NCBI RefSeq assembly: GCF_014648495.1
Contig: NZ_BMRF01000005.1
Location: 124,001-188,000, forward strand
Reading direction: 5' to 3'
From: Actinomadura cremea
Lineage (GTDB): Bacteria; Actinomycetota; Actinomycetes; Streptosporangiales; Streptosporangiaceae
DNA length: 64,000 nucleotides
Under the pieces are notes generated by a model. That model made no database searches. It worked only from the letters and a program-made list of their open reading frames with translations, and was not told where the DNA came from. Shown here in pieces: positions 7,713 through 15,923 of the stretch (within the stretch, counting starts at the first letter, position 1; every line of letters begins with the position of its first letter). The position numbers and the translations under genes are program-made.

Positions 7713-8732
7713 GTGAAGCTGCTCACCGCCGCCGCCGCGCTCGCCGTCCTCGTCCCCGCGGCCCCGGCCGCCGCCCCGGTCGCCGGTCCGGTCGCCGGTC
7801 CGGTCGCCGGTCCGGTCGCCGGTCCGGTCGCCGGTCCCGCGCGGGACGCGGTGGGGCACCGCCACACCGCCCTGGACGACTGCGCCCCGGCGGCGGCGCG
7901 GCTCCGGCCCGGCCCGCACGGGCACGGCGGCGCCGACCACGCCGAGCTGAGCCCGGCGGAGTCGGCGTCCGTGGAGTCGGACCTCGGGCGCATCCTGGAC
8001 GGGCTCGGCCTGACGCTCGGCCCGAAGGCCCCGCGGGACGCGTCCGCGGCGGAACGCCGGGCGGCGAGGCAGATCACCGTGCCGGTCTACTTCCACGTCC
8101 TGCACGACGGGACGCGCGGCAACGTGTCGAACGCGACGGTCGAGCGGCAGATCAAGGTGCTGAACGCGGCCTACGGCGGACGGTACGGCGGCGACGACAC
8201 CGACGTGTCCTTCCGGCTCCGCGACGTCACCCGCTCCGACAACGCGAACTGGTTCCGGTACCCGGAGCAGTACGAGGGGTCGTACAAGCCGCGGCTGCGC
8301 AGGGGCGGCAGGAGCACGCTGAACCTCTACAGCGCCTACATCGAGGGCGACCTGCTCGGCTGGTCGACGTTCCCGTGGAAGTACCGGGACGAGCCGAAGA
8401 TGGACGGCGTCACGATCAACTACGGCAGCATGCCGGGTGGTCACATCGACCAGTTCGATCGCGGGTTCAGCGCGACGCACGAGGTGGGCCACTGGCTCGG
8501 GCTTTACCACACGTTCCAGGGCGGCTGCGGCGGTGACGGCGACCGGGTGGCGGACACCCCGGCGGAGCGCTCCCCGGCCGACGGGTGCCCGGAGGGCAAG
8601 GACACGTGCCCGCAGCGCGGCGACGACCCGATCCACAACTTCATGAACTACAGCTACGACACCTGCATGACGTCGTTCACCCGGGGCCAGGGCGACCGCA
8701 TGCACAAGGTGTGGGCGGCCTACCGGCGCTGA
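7713..8732 (+). CDS. Secreted M43-type zinc metalloprotease (pappalysin/cytophagalysin-like)
   Basis: A 339-residue exported protein. A Sec-type signal (VKLLTAAAALAVLVPAAPAA) is followed by five exact PVAG repeats, a pro-region, then a catalytic domain starting near 'ITVPVYFHVLHDG'. The zinc site is 'HEVGHWLGLYHTF' (HExxHxxGxxH), followed by 'GGCGGDGDRVADTPAE' and, downstream, 'NFMNYSYDTCMTSFT', the Met-turn of M43 metzincins. The paired cysteines in the catalytic domain fit extracellular folding. GTG 7713 has AGGAG at 7704-7708. It is transcribed divergently from guaA and its last 13 bp overlap the end of the convergent AlkD-like gene. The substrate is unknown; a role in nutrient scavenging is inference. 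Confidence 0.87.
   Translation: MKLLTAAAALAVLVPAAPAAAPVAGPVAGPVAGPVAGPVAGPARDAVGHRHTALDDCAPAAARLRPGPHGHGGADHAELSPAESASVESDLGRILDGLGLTLGPKAPRDASAAERRAARQITVPVYFHVLHDGTRGNVSNATVERQIKVLNAAYGGRYGGDDTDVSFRLRDVTRSDNANWFRYPEQYEGSYKPRLRRGGRSTLNLYSAYIEGDLLGWSTFPWKYRDEPKMDGVTINYGSMPGGHIDQFDRGFSATHEVGHWLGLYHTFQGGCGGDGDRVADTPAERSPADGCPEGKDTCPQRGDDPIHNFMNYSYDTCMTSFTRGQGDRMHKVWAAYRR
7776..7835 (+). repeat. Five exact 12-bp tandem repeats (PVAG x5) in the protease leader region
   Basis: Unit CCGGTCGCCGGT repeated five times without error, encoding PVAG five times directly after the signal peptide. The unit is a multiple of three, so copy-number change keeps the frame. Confidence 0.95.
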
Positions 8733-9469
8733 GCCTTGCAGGCGGCCGTGAGGCGGGCGGCGTCGCCGTCCGGGAGGTGGCGGACGGCCTCGCGCAGCGT
8801 CACGCCCGAGACGTCCGCGATGCGTGCCTCGACCCACCGCGCGACCCACGCGGGGTCCTTCTTCGACTGCTCGCGCAGCACCCAGCCGAGCGCCTTGCGG
8901 ATGAAGAACTCGGTCTCGCCGAGCATCGCGTCGCCGAACCGGGCGATCCGGGCGAGGTCGGGCGCGCCCGTCCGGACGCCGGGCAGCAGCGCGAGCAGCG
9001 CCGAGCGCCGGATCCACATGCCGGGGTCGGACGCCCAGTCGTCCAGGACGCCGCCGAGGCCGGGCTCCCGCAGGACGAGCGCGCCCGCGACGCGCTCGGC
9101 GAGGTTGTCGACGTACACCCAGCTCGCGGAGTCGAGGATCATCCGCTCGGCGACCGCGATGTCACCCGGTTCCAGCAGCCCGACCCGTTTGACCAGCACC
9201 TCGACGGCCGCCATCCGGGCCTCGTGCACCGGGCGTCCCGCGTCCTCGGCCGTCCAGAGGGCGTCGGCGAGGGCGAGCAGTTCGCCGCGCGCGGGCGGCT
9301 CGCGCACCGCCGACACCGCCACCCTGCGGAGCGCGGGCACCGGCACGCCGATGTGGGCGAACGCGCTCTTCAGGTACCGCCGCTCGTACGCCGCGCGGGC
9401 CGGGTCGGCGAGGTCGCGCAGCTCCGCGAGGACCCGCGCGGCCTCCCCTTCGACGTCCATGCGCGTCAC
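8720..9469 (-). CDS. AlkD-like DNA alkylation repair protein (HEAT-repeat DNA glycosylase)
   Basis: A 249-residue, entirely helical protein of the AlkC/AlkD superfamily, which removes N3- and N7-alkylated purines. The HEAT-like repeats can be followed through 'YLKSAFAHIGVPVPALRR', 'WTAEDAGRPVHEARMAAVEV', 'WVYVDNLAERVAGALV', 'SDPGMWIRRSALLALLPG' and 'FFIRKALGWVLREQSKKDP'. The Trp/Asp-rich spots 'SWVYVDNLAE' and 'MWIRRSAL' lie where AlkD contacts the lesion. GTG 9469 is preferred over ATG 9460 because a G-rich Shine-Dalgarno-like run (about 9476-9481) suits it. It overlaps the convergent protease gene by 13 bp. Confidence 0.85.
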   Translation of the reverse strand: MTRMDVEGEAARVLAELRDLADPARAAYERRYLKSAFAHIGVPVPALRRVAVSAVREPPARGELLALADALWTAEDAGRPVHEARMAAVEVLVKRVGLLEPGDIAVAERMILDSASWVYVDNLAERVAGALVLREPGLGGVLDDWASDPGMWIRRSALLALLPGVRTGAPDLARIARFGDAMLGETEFFIRKALGWVLREQSKKDPAWVARWVEARIADVSGVTLREAVRHLPDGDAARLTAACKAQRR

Positions 9470-9529
9470 GCTACGCCCCCGGTCGGACGTCCCGCCCGGA
9501 CGGGCGGACGAACGGGTGGACGGGCGGGG

Positions 9530-11311
9530 TCAGCGCACGTCCACGATCGGCAGCCGCAGCGCCGCCGGGGCGCCGGCCGGGACGATCGGGTTCTTCGGCG
9601 CGACCGCGCCGATCCGGCGGTAGGCGTCGCCCAGTTCGGGACGCGGGTCGTCCTCGCCACGGTTCGGCCACAGCGACATGGCGCGCTCGGCCTGCGCGGT
9701 GATCGTCAGGGACGGGTTGACGCCGAGGTTCGCCGAGACCGCGGAGCCGTCCACGACGTGCAGGCCGGGGTGCCCGTAGACGCGGTGGTAGGGGTCGATG
9801 ACGCCGGTGGCGGGCGAGTCGCCGATGGCGCAGCCGCCGAGGAAGTGCGCGGTCATCGGAACGTCGAACAGGTCGCCCCAGGTGCCGCCCGCGACGCCGC
9901 CGACCTCCTCGCCGATCAGCCGGGTCGCCTCGTGCCCCTCGGGGATCCACGTGGGGTTGGCCTCGCCGTGCCCGGCGGTGGCGCGGACGTCCCAGCCGAA
10001 CGGGCCCTTCTTCGGCGACAGCGTGATCGAGTTGTCGCGGGTCTGCATGACGAGCGCGATCACGGTCCGCTCGGACCAGTGCCGGACGTCGAACAGCTGC
10101 AGCAGGTCGCGGGGCCTGCGGGCGGCGAGGCGGGCGAACTTGCGGATGCGCGGGACGTGCGGTTCGCCGGGGCGGTCGCCGTCCACGAGGAGCGTCTGAA
10201 GGCCCGCGAGCAGGTTGGACCCGCGCCCGTACCGGACGGGTTCGATGTGCGTGTCCGGGGCGGGGTGGAACGACGAGGTGATCGCGACGCCCTTGGAGTA
10301 GTCGGGGCCCGGCTTGCCGTTCGGCCGTCCACCGCCGAGGATCGCCTCGGAGTTGGTGCGGGTGAGCGCGCCGAGCCGGTCGGAGACCCGCGGCAGCCGT
10401 CCGGTCGACTTGAGCTTGTGCAGGAGCTTCTGCGTGCCGTACGTCCCGGCGGCGAACACGACCTGCCCGGCGGTGAGCGTCTTGCGGTTGCGTCCGAACG
10501 ACCCGGTCCGGACGATCTCGACCGCGTACCCGCCGCCGTCCACGGGCGTGATCTGCGTGACGCGGCTGAGCGGCATCACGCGGGCCCCGGCCTTCTCGGC
10601 GAGGTACAGGTAGTTCTCGGTGAGCATGTTCTTGGCGCCGTGCCGGCAGCCGACCATGCACTCGCCGCACTCGAGGCAGCCGCGGCGGCGCGGCCCGGCG
10701 CCGCCGAAGTAGGGGTCGCCGCTCTCGATCCCGGCGCCGCGCCCGAAGAACACGCCGACGGGCGTCTTGACGAACGTGTGCCCCTTGCCCATCCGGTCGG
10801 CGACCCGGCGGATCACGTCGTCGGCGGCGGTCGTGGTGGTGTTCTGCACGACGCCGAGCATCCGCTTGGCCTGGTCGTAGTGGGGGGCGAGCTCGTCCCG
10901 CCAGTCGGTGATGTGCGCCCACTGCCGGTCCCGGAAGAACGGCTCCGGCGGCACGTAGAGGGTGTTGGCGTAGTTGAGCGACCCGCCGCCGACGCCCGCA
11001 CCGGCCATCACGAGGACGCGGCTCTGCTTCGTCCCGCGGATGAGGTGCAGGCGCTGGATGCCGGTGAGGCCGAGCGCGGGCGCCCACAGGTAGCGGGCGA
11101 CGCGCCAGTTGGTCTCGGGCAGGTCGGGGTGGCGGGTGCCCGGCGTGCCGGACGGGTTCGTGTCGAAGCGCCGGCCCGCCTCGATCACCCCGACCTTGTA
11201 GCCCTTCTCGGTGAGCCGCAGCGCGGTGACGCTGCCGCCGAACCCCGACCCGACGACGAGGACGTCGTAGTCATGGTTCACGCCGTCGTGGTTCACGCCG
11301 TCGTGCTTCAC
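9530..11311 (-). CDS. choD: GMC-type oxidoreductase, ChoD-like cholesterol oxidase
   Basis: A 593-residue flavoprotein closely resembling mycobacterial ChoD (Rv3409c), annotated as a 3-beta-hydroxysteroid oxidase. Visible: the FAD-binding 'VLVVGSGFGGSVTALRLTEK', 'GAGVGGGSLNYANTLYVP', a cysteine cluster 'GCLECGECMVGCRHGAKN' typical of this subfamily, and the C-terminal 'NLGVNPSLTITAQAERAM' that completes the FAD pocket. There is no signal peptide, so the enzyme is probably cytoplasmic and its true substrate may not be cholesterol. GTG 11311 has GGAG five bases upstream, but two further in-frame GTGs (11296, 11281) sit inside a 15-bp repeat (KHDG/VNHDG/VNHDY). It lies 8 nt behind the aldehyde dehydrogenase gene, so the two are cotranscribed. 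Confidence 0.88.
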   Translation of the reverse strand: MKHDGVNHDGVNHDYDVLVVGSGFGGSVTALRLTEKGYKVGVIEAGRRFDTNPSGTPGTRHPDLPETNWRVARYLWAPALGLTGIQRLHLIRGTKQSRVLVMAGAGVGGGSLNYANTLYVPPEPFFRDRQWAHITDWRDELAPHYDQAKRMLGVVQNTTTTAADDVIRRVADRMGKGHTFVKTPVGVFFGRGAGIESGDPYFGGAGPRRRGCLECGECMVGCRHGAKNMLTENYLYLAEKAGARVMPLSRVTQITPVDGGGYAVEIVRTGSFGRNRKTLTAGQVVFAAGTYGTQKLLHKLKSTGRLPRVSDRLGALTRTNSEAILGGGRPNGKPGPDYSKGVAITSSFHPAPDTHIEPVRYGRGSNLLAGLQTLLVDGDRPGEPHVPRIRKFARLAARRPRDLLQLFDVRHWSERTVIALVMQTRDNSITLSPKKGPFGWDVRATAGHGEANPTWIPEGHEATRLIGEEVGGVAGGTWGDLFDVPMTAHFLGGCAIGDSPATGVIDPYHRVYGHPGLHVVDGSAVSANLGVNPSLTITAQAERAMSLWPNRGEDDPRPELGDAYRRIGAVAPKNPIVPAGAPAALRLPIVDVR

Positions 11312-11319
11312 CCGTGCTC

Positions 11320-12900
11320 CTACTTGATCCGCAGCTTCTTCATCAGCTTGACGCCGTTCGCCATGAAGCCGGCGAAGGTGTCGTAGCCGACGCTGCCGGG
11401 CGGCTCGAGGTCCATGTAGTGCTGGCTGGCGATCGTCTGGACCTCGGTGAACTTGAGCAGGCCCTCGGCGCCGTGGCGGCGCCCGACCCCGGACTGCTTC
11501 ATCCCGCCCATCGGCGAGTCGTAGGACGCGTAGGCCGCGCCGTACCCGTCGTTGACGTTGACGGTCCCGGCCTGGATGCGGGCGGCGAGACGGCGGCCCG
11601 CGGCGACGTTCTTGGTCCAGACCGAGGCGTTGAGCCCGTACGGGGTGTCGTTGGCGCGCTCGACGACCTCGTCCTCGTCCCGGTACTTGTAGACCGACAC
11701 GACCGGGCCGAACGTCTCGTTGGCGCACAGGTCCATGTCGGTGGTGACGTCGGCGAGCAGCGTCGGCTCGTAGAACAGCGGGCCGACGTCCGGCCGCGCC
11801 TTCCCGCCCGCGAGGACGGTCGCGCCCGCCTCGACGGCCTGGTCGACGTGCGCGGTCACGGCGCCGAGCTGCCGCTCGTACGTCAGCGAGCCCATCTCGG
11901 CCTCGAAGTCGAGCCCGGTGCCGAGCTTCATGCCCTTGACCAGCTCGGCCAGGCGCGGGACGAACCGGTCGTAGACGTCCTCGTGCACGTACATCCGCTC
12001 GATGGAGATGCACAGCTGCCCGGCATTGGTGAAGCAGGCCCGGATGGCGCCGCGCGCGGTCCGCTCGACGTCGGCGTCCGCCATGACGATCATCGGGTTC
12101 TTGCCGCCGAGTTCGAGCGAGTACCCGACCAGGCGCGGCGCGACCTTCGCCGCGATGGCCTTGCCGCCGCGGGTGGAGCCGGTGAACGACACGTAGTCGG
12201 CCTCGCCGATCAGCGGGTCGCCGATCTCCGCCGGGTCGCCGACGACGATCTGCCACACGTCCTCCGGCAGGCCCAGCTCGACCAGCAGGTCGAGGACCCA
12301 GAGGCTGGACAGGCACGTCTGGGTGTCGGGCTTGTGGACGACCGCGTTCCCCGCCATGATCGCGGGCGCGATGTCGCTGGCGCCGAGCGCGAACGGGTAG
12401 TTCCACGGGGCGATCAGCGCGACGACGCCCTTGGGGTGCCGCAGCTCCTGGACGCGCGTGAGGCCCGGCATCATGCCCTGCCTGCGCTGCGGCTTCAGCA
12501 GCCGCCCGGCCCGCCGCGCGTAGTAGAGCGAGCACAGCGCCACGTCGAGGAACTCCTCCAGCGCGTGCCGCCGGGCCTTGCCGGTCTCCATCTGGATGAC
12601 GTCGAGGATCTCGTCGCGCCGCGCCACCAGCGCGTCGGCGAGCCGCAGGAACGGCTTGACCCGCTCGCGGACGGGCAGCGCCGCCCACGCCCGCTGCGCC
12701 GCGCGGGCCCGCTCGTGCGCGCGCCGGACGTCGTCCGCCGTGGACAGCGGAACGGTCGCCAGCGGCTTGCCGGTGAAGGGGGCCGGCACGGTCGCGGTCT
12801 CGGCGCCGTCCGACGCCACGCGCGCGACCAGCCGGTCGAGGAGGTTCGGGGGAAGCTCGTGCGCTGCCGCACCGTCGGCACGGACCGTCGGGGATGCCAT
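11320..12900 (-). CDS. gabD2: Aldehyde dehydrogenase, GabD2-like succinate-semialdehyde dehydrogenase
   Basis: A 526-residue NAD(P)-dependent aldehyde dehydrogenase. The catalytic glutamate is E263 in 'LELGGKNP' and the nucleophile C297 in 'NAGQLCISIERMYV'; the cofactor loop shows in 'APWNYPFALG' and 'VSFTGSTRGGKAIA'. 'QLCISIERMYVHE' is characteristic of the GabD2 (SSADH) group, so succinate semialdehyde is a plausible but unproven substrate. ATG 12900 gives a normal N-terminus. It is first in a two-gene unit with choD and divergent from a TetR regulator across 233 nt, so regulation by that protein is likely. Confidence 0.88.
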   Translation of the reverse strand: MASPTVRADGAAAHELPPNLLDRLVARVASDGAETATVPAPFTGKPLATVPLSTADDVRRAHERARAAQRAWAALPVRERVKPFLRLADALVARRDEILDVIQMETGKARRHALEEFLDVALCSLYYARRAGRLLKPQRRQGMMPGLTRVQELRHPKGVVALIAPWNYPFALGASDIAPAIMAGNAVVHKPDTQTCLSSLWVLDLLVELGLPEDVWQIVVGDPAEIGDPLIGEADYVSFTGSTRGGKAIAAKVAPRLVGYSLELGGKNPMIVMADADVERTARGAIRACFTNAGQLCISIERMYVHEDVYDRFVPRLAELVKGMKLGTGLDFEAEMGSLTYERQLGAVTAHVDQAVEAGATVLAGGKARPDVGPLFYEPTLLADVTTDMDLCANETFGPVVSVYKYRDEDEVVERANDTPYGLNASVWTKNVAAGRRLAARIQAGTVNVNDGYGAAYASYDSPMGGMKQSGVGRRHGAEGLLKFTEVQTIASQHYMDLEPPGSVGYDTFAGFMANGVKLMKKLRIK

Positions 12901-13133
12901 GCAGAAGAGGGTATGACCGCCCGGCCATTTTTGCTACCCGCAAGTAACGACGATTTCACCGGCCGAGCACGCCGACGGACCGTTCCAACCCGCGCGGACT
13001 TCCGCAACTCCCGGACTGACCATGCTCGACCGGTGTATTCCGAAAAGGCAGCACCCCGCACGAACGACCACGCACGAACCACCACGCGAGCACCCGACGA
13101 CGCGAGCACCCCCCAAGCCGAAGGGACCCGCAG

Positions 13134-13955
13134 ATGACCGACGCCCACGGCGACGACCCGCCCGAGGGCGCCCCGACCGGTGCGCCACGACACGCCCCCG
13201 GCGGCCGGGCCCACCCCGTGCCGGGCGCCCGCGCGCACCGCACCGGCGGCGGACCGGGCGGGCCCGGCGGCGGGCCGGCGGCACGCCGGGAGCGCCGCGA
13301 GCAGACCCGCGAGGCGCTCCTCGCCGCCGCCGAACGCCTGTGGGCCGAACACGGCATCCACGGCGCCTCCCTCGACGACGTCGCCGCGGGGGCCGGGCTC
13401 ACCAAGGGCGCCGTCTACTCGAACTTCACCGGCAAGACCGACCTGCTGCTCGCACTGCTGGAACGCTTCACCAGCGACCGTCTCGGCGCCGGATTCCGCG
13501 ACGGCCTGCACGCCGCGGAGCCGGCCGCCGAACCGGAGCCCGAACCGGATGCGGGCGGCCGCACGGGGCGCGTCCGTCCCGTCCCGGACCCGCAGGACGG
13601 CCCCCGCCGCATCGTGCTCCTCCTCGTCGAGTTCTGGCTCTACGGCATGCGCGACTACGCCGCGGGCTGGCGCATCGCCGACTGGTACGCCGAGCGCCGC
13701 GCCCTGCTCGCCCGCGACCTGCCCGAGAGCGACGGCATCGCCCCGGACGACCGCGCCGCGCTCGCCGTCGCGCTCGACGTCGGGCTCGCGTTCCAGCACC
13801 TCCTCGACCCCGAGCGCGTCCCCGCCGGCCTCTACGACGCCGCCCGCGCGCTCGTCCGCGCGCGGACCGCGCCACAGAACGCCGGCACTTTGTCGGACGG
13901 ATCCGCCAGGTTCCCGCCGTTCGACGATCACTCCCCCGCATCGGGGACCGCGTGA
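13134..13955 (+). CDS. TetR-family regulator with long disordered N-terminus
   Basis: A 273-residue regulator. Residues 1-53 are Gly/Pro/Ala-rich with no fold; the TetR helix-turn-helix begins at 'REQTREALLAAAERLWAEHG' and includes 'ASLDDVAAGAGLTKGAVYSN'. The C-terminal ligand domain contains an acidic insert of EP repeats (EPAAEPEPEPDAGG). ATG 13134 follows GAAGGGA. It is divergent from gabD2-choD, its likely target, and converges on glpD. The ligand is unknown. Confidence 0.85.
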   Translation: MTDAHGDDPPEGAPTGAPRHAPGGRAHPVPGARAHRTGGGPGGPGGGPAARRERREQTREALLAAAERLWAEHGIHGASLDDVAAGAGLTKGAVYSNFTGKTDLLLALLERFTSDRLGAGFRDGLHAAEPAAEPEPEPDAGGRTGRVRPVPDPQDGPRRIVLLLVEFWLYGMRDYAAGWRIADWYAERRALLARDLPESDGIAPDDRAALAVALDVGLAFQHLLDPERVPAGLYDAARALVRARTAPQNAGTLSDGSARFPPFDDHSPASGTA

Positions 13956-14010
13956 ACATCGAACTCGGCACCGCCCGGGGCGGCGCCCGGAGCGGCACCC
14001 GGGGCGCGGG

Positions 14011-15750
14011 CTACGGGGTGGCGGTCGGCACGATGTCGGGGGCGCCGCGGCGGTGCGCGTCGGCCTCCTGGTCGTCCACCTGCGTCTGCGAGGCGCGCTC
14101 GGCCTCCACCCGCTTGCGGTAGTACTCGATCTCCCGGTCGCGCTGCTTCTTCGACCAGCCGAGCACCGGCGCCAGCAGGTCGGCGACCTCCTGCGCGACG
14201 CCGACGCCGCGGTCCCACGTCTCGATGGAGATCCGGGTGCGGCGGGCCAGGACGTCGTTGACGTGCCGGGCGCCCTCGTGCGACGCGGCGTAGACGACCT
14301 CGGCGCGCAGGTAGTCGTCCGCGCCGGTGAGCGGCTTGCCGAGGTCGGGCTTGTCCGCGATCAGCCGCAGCAGGTCGTCCACCAGCGTGCCGTAGCGGCG
14401 CAGCAGGTGCTCGATGCGCGCCACGTGCAGGCCGGACCGGCTCGCCAGCCGGTGCCGCGCGTTCCACATCGCCTGGAACCCGTCGCCGCCCACGAGCGGG
14501 ATCCGGTCCGTGCACGACTCGGCGACCTTGCCGTCCAGACCGTGCGCGACGGCGTCGATCGCGTCCTTCGCCATCACCCGGTACGTCGTGTACTTGCCGC
14601 CCGCCACCAGCACCAGGCCCGGGACCGGGTGCGCCACCACGTGCTCGCGCGACAGCTTGGACGTCTCGTCCGTCTCGCCCGTGAGCAGCGGACGCAGGCC
14701 CGCGTACACGCCCTCCACGTCGTCATGCGTGAGGGGCGTCGTCAGGACCGCGTTGACGTGTTCGAGCACGTAGTCGATGTCGGCCTGGGACGCCGCCGGG
14801 TGCGCCCGGTCGAGATCCCACGCGGTGTCGGTCGTCCCGATGATCCAGTGCCGCCCCCACGGGATCACGAACAGCACCGACTTCTCCGTGCGCAGCAGGA
14901 TGCCCGTGGCCGAGTGGATCCGGTCCTTCGGCACCACCAGGTGGATGCCCTTGGACGCCTTCACGTGGATCTGCCCGCGACCGCCGACCAGCTCCTGGAT
15001 GTCGTCCGTCCACACCCCGGTCGCGTTCACGACCTGCTTGGCGCGGACCGACGCGGTCGTGTTCGCCTCCAGATCGCGGACCTGAAGCCCCGTGACGCGC
15101 TCCCCCTCCCGCAGGAACCCGACGCACTGCACGCGCGACGCGATCTGCGCCCCGTACTCGGCGGCCGTCCGCAGCGCCGTCATGACGAACCGGGCGTCGT
15201 CCACCTGCGCGTCCCACAGCTGGATCGCGCCGGTGAAGGAGTCCTTGCGCAGGGACGGCGCCAGCCGCAGCGCGCCCCGCCGCGTCAGGTGCCGGTGGTG
15301 CGGGACGCCGCGCGTGCTGCCCATCTGGAACGCCAGCGCGTCGTACAGGGCCACGCCCGCACCGATGTAGGCCCGCTCCCACACGTGATGGGTCGTGGGC
15401 AGGAGGAACGGGACGGGCCTCACCAGGTGCGGCGCGATCATCTGCAGGAGCAGGCCGCGTTCCGTCAGCGCCTCGCGGACGAGATCGAAGTTGTACTGCT
15501 CCAGGTAGCGCAGGCCCCCGTGGATCAGCTTCGACGACCGCGACGACGTCCCGGACGCGAAGTCCCGCGCCTCGACCACCGCGACCGACAGCCCGCGCGT
15601 CGCCGCGTCCAGCGCGGCCCCGGCCCCCACGATGCCGCCGCCGACCACGACCACGTCGAACTCCTCGCGCGACATGCGGTCGAGGGCGGTGGCCCGCTCG
15701 GCGGGCCCCAGCCGCGAACTGCCCAGGCCGGTCACCGGTGATCCCGTCAT
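14011..15750 (-). CDS. glpD: Glycerol-3-phosphate dehydrogenase (FAD, membrane-associated)
   Basis: A 579-residue flavoprotein that oxidises sn-glycerol-3-phosphate to dihydroxyacetone phosphate and passes electrons to quinone. The Rossmann motif is 'VVVVGGGIVGAGAALDAATR', followed by the GlpD signatures 'SGTSSRSSKLIHGGLRYLEQ' and 'PWGRHWIIGTTDT'; the C-terminal helical DAO_C domain follows 'YTTYRVMAKDAID'. ATG 15750 is preferred to GTG 15768 because GGGGGGAA lies about seven bases upstream. No glpF, glpK or glpR is adjacent. It is separated from guaB3 behind it by a strong terminator. Confidence 0.95.
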   Translation of the reverse strand: MTGSPVTGLGSSRLGPAERATALDRMSREEFDVVVVGGGIVGAGAALDAATRGLSVAVVEARDFASGTSSRSSKLIHGGLRYLEQYNFDLVREALTERGLLLQMIAPHLVRPVPFLLPTTHHVWERAYIGAGVALYDALAFQMGSTRGVPHHRHLTRRGALRLAPSLRKDSFTGAIQLWDAQVDDARFVMTALRTAAEYGAQIASRVQCVGFLREGERVTGLQVRDLEANTTASVRAKQVVNATGVWTDDIQELVGGRGQIHVKASKGIHLVVPKDRIHSATGILLRTEKSVLFVIPWGRHWIIGTTDTAWDLDRAHPAASQADIDYVLEHVNAVLTTPLTHDDVEGVYAGLRPLLTGETDETSKLSREHVVAHPVPGLVLVAGGKYTTYRVMAKDAIDAVAHGLDGKVAESCTDRIPLVGGDGFQAMWNARHRLASRSGLHVARIEHLLRRYGTLVDDLLRLIADKPDLGKPLTGADDYLRAEVVYAASHEGARHVNDVLARRTRISIETWDRGVGVAQEVADLLAPVLGWSKKQRDREIEYYRKRVEAERASQTQVDDQEADAHRRGAPDIVPTATP

Positions 15751-15869
15751 CGCAGATTCCCCCCACACACCGTTCGGTTCACGCCAAAGTTCCTACCCCA
15801 CAGTAGGTACGGACCTACCCCGGAATCGGACGATTCCCCGGGTGTGCCCCGTCTCAGTTCGCCCGGCAC

Positions 15870-15907
15870 GTGAAAGCCCCGGGACCGGACGGCCCCGGGG
15901 CTTTCAC
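15870..15907. terminator. Terminator hairpin after guaB3
   Basis: GTGAAAGCCCCGGG (15870-15883) pairs perfectly with CCCGGGGCTTTCAC (15894-15907), a 14-bp stem 16 nt beyond the guaB3 stop. The AAAG/CTTT base of the stem supplies short U-rich ends in both directions, so it may also shield glpD's promoter region. Confidence 0.7.
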
Positions 15908-15923
15908 GACGTATCGGCGGACG

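Noticed and set aside
7776-7835. CRISPR-like repeat
   Set aside because: Units are 12 bp with no spacers and lie in a coding frame; the same applies to 27065-27124 and 34212-34331.
12901-13133. Imperfect palindrome TTGCTACCCGCAA near 12931 as TetR operator for gabD2-choD
   Set aside because: Only four base pairs per arm, too weak to claim although the position would suit.
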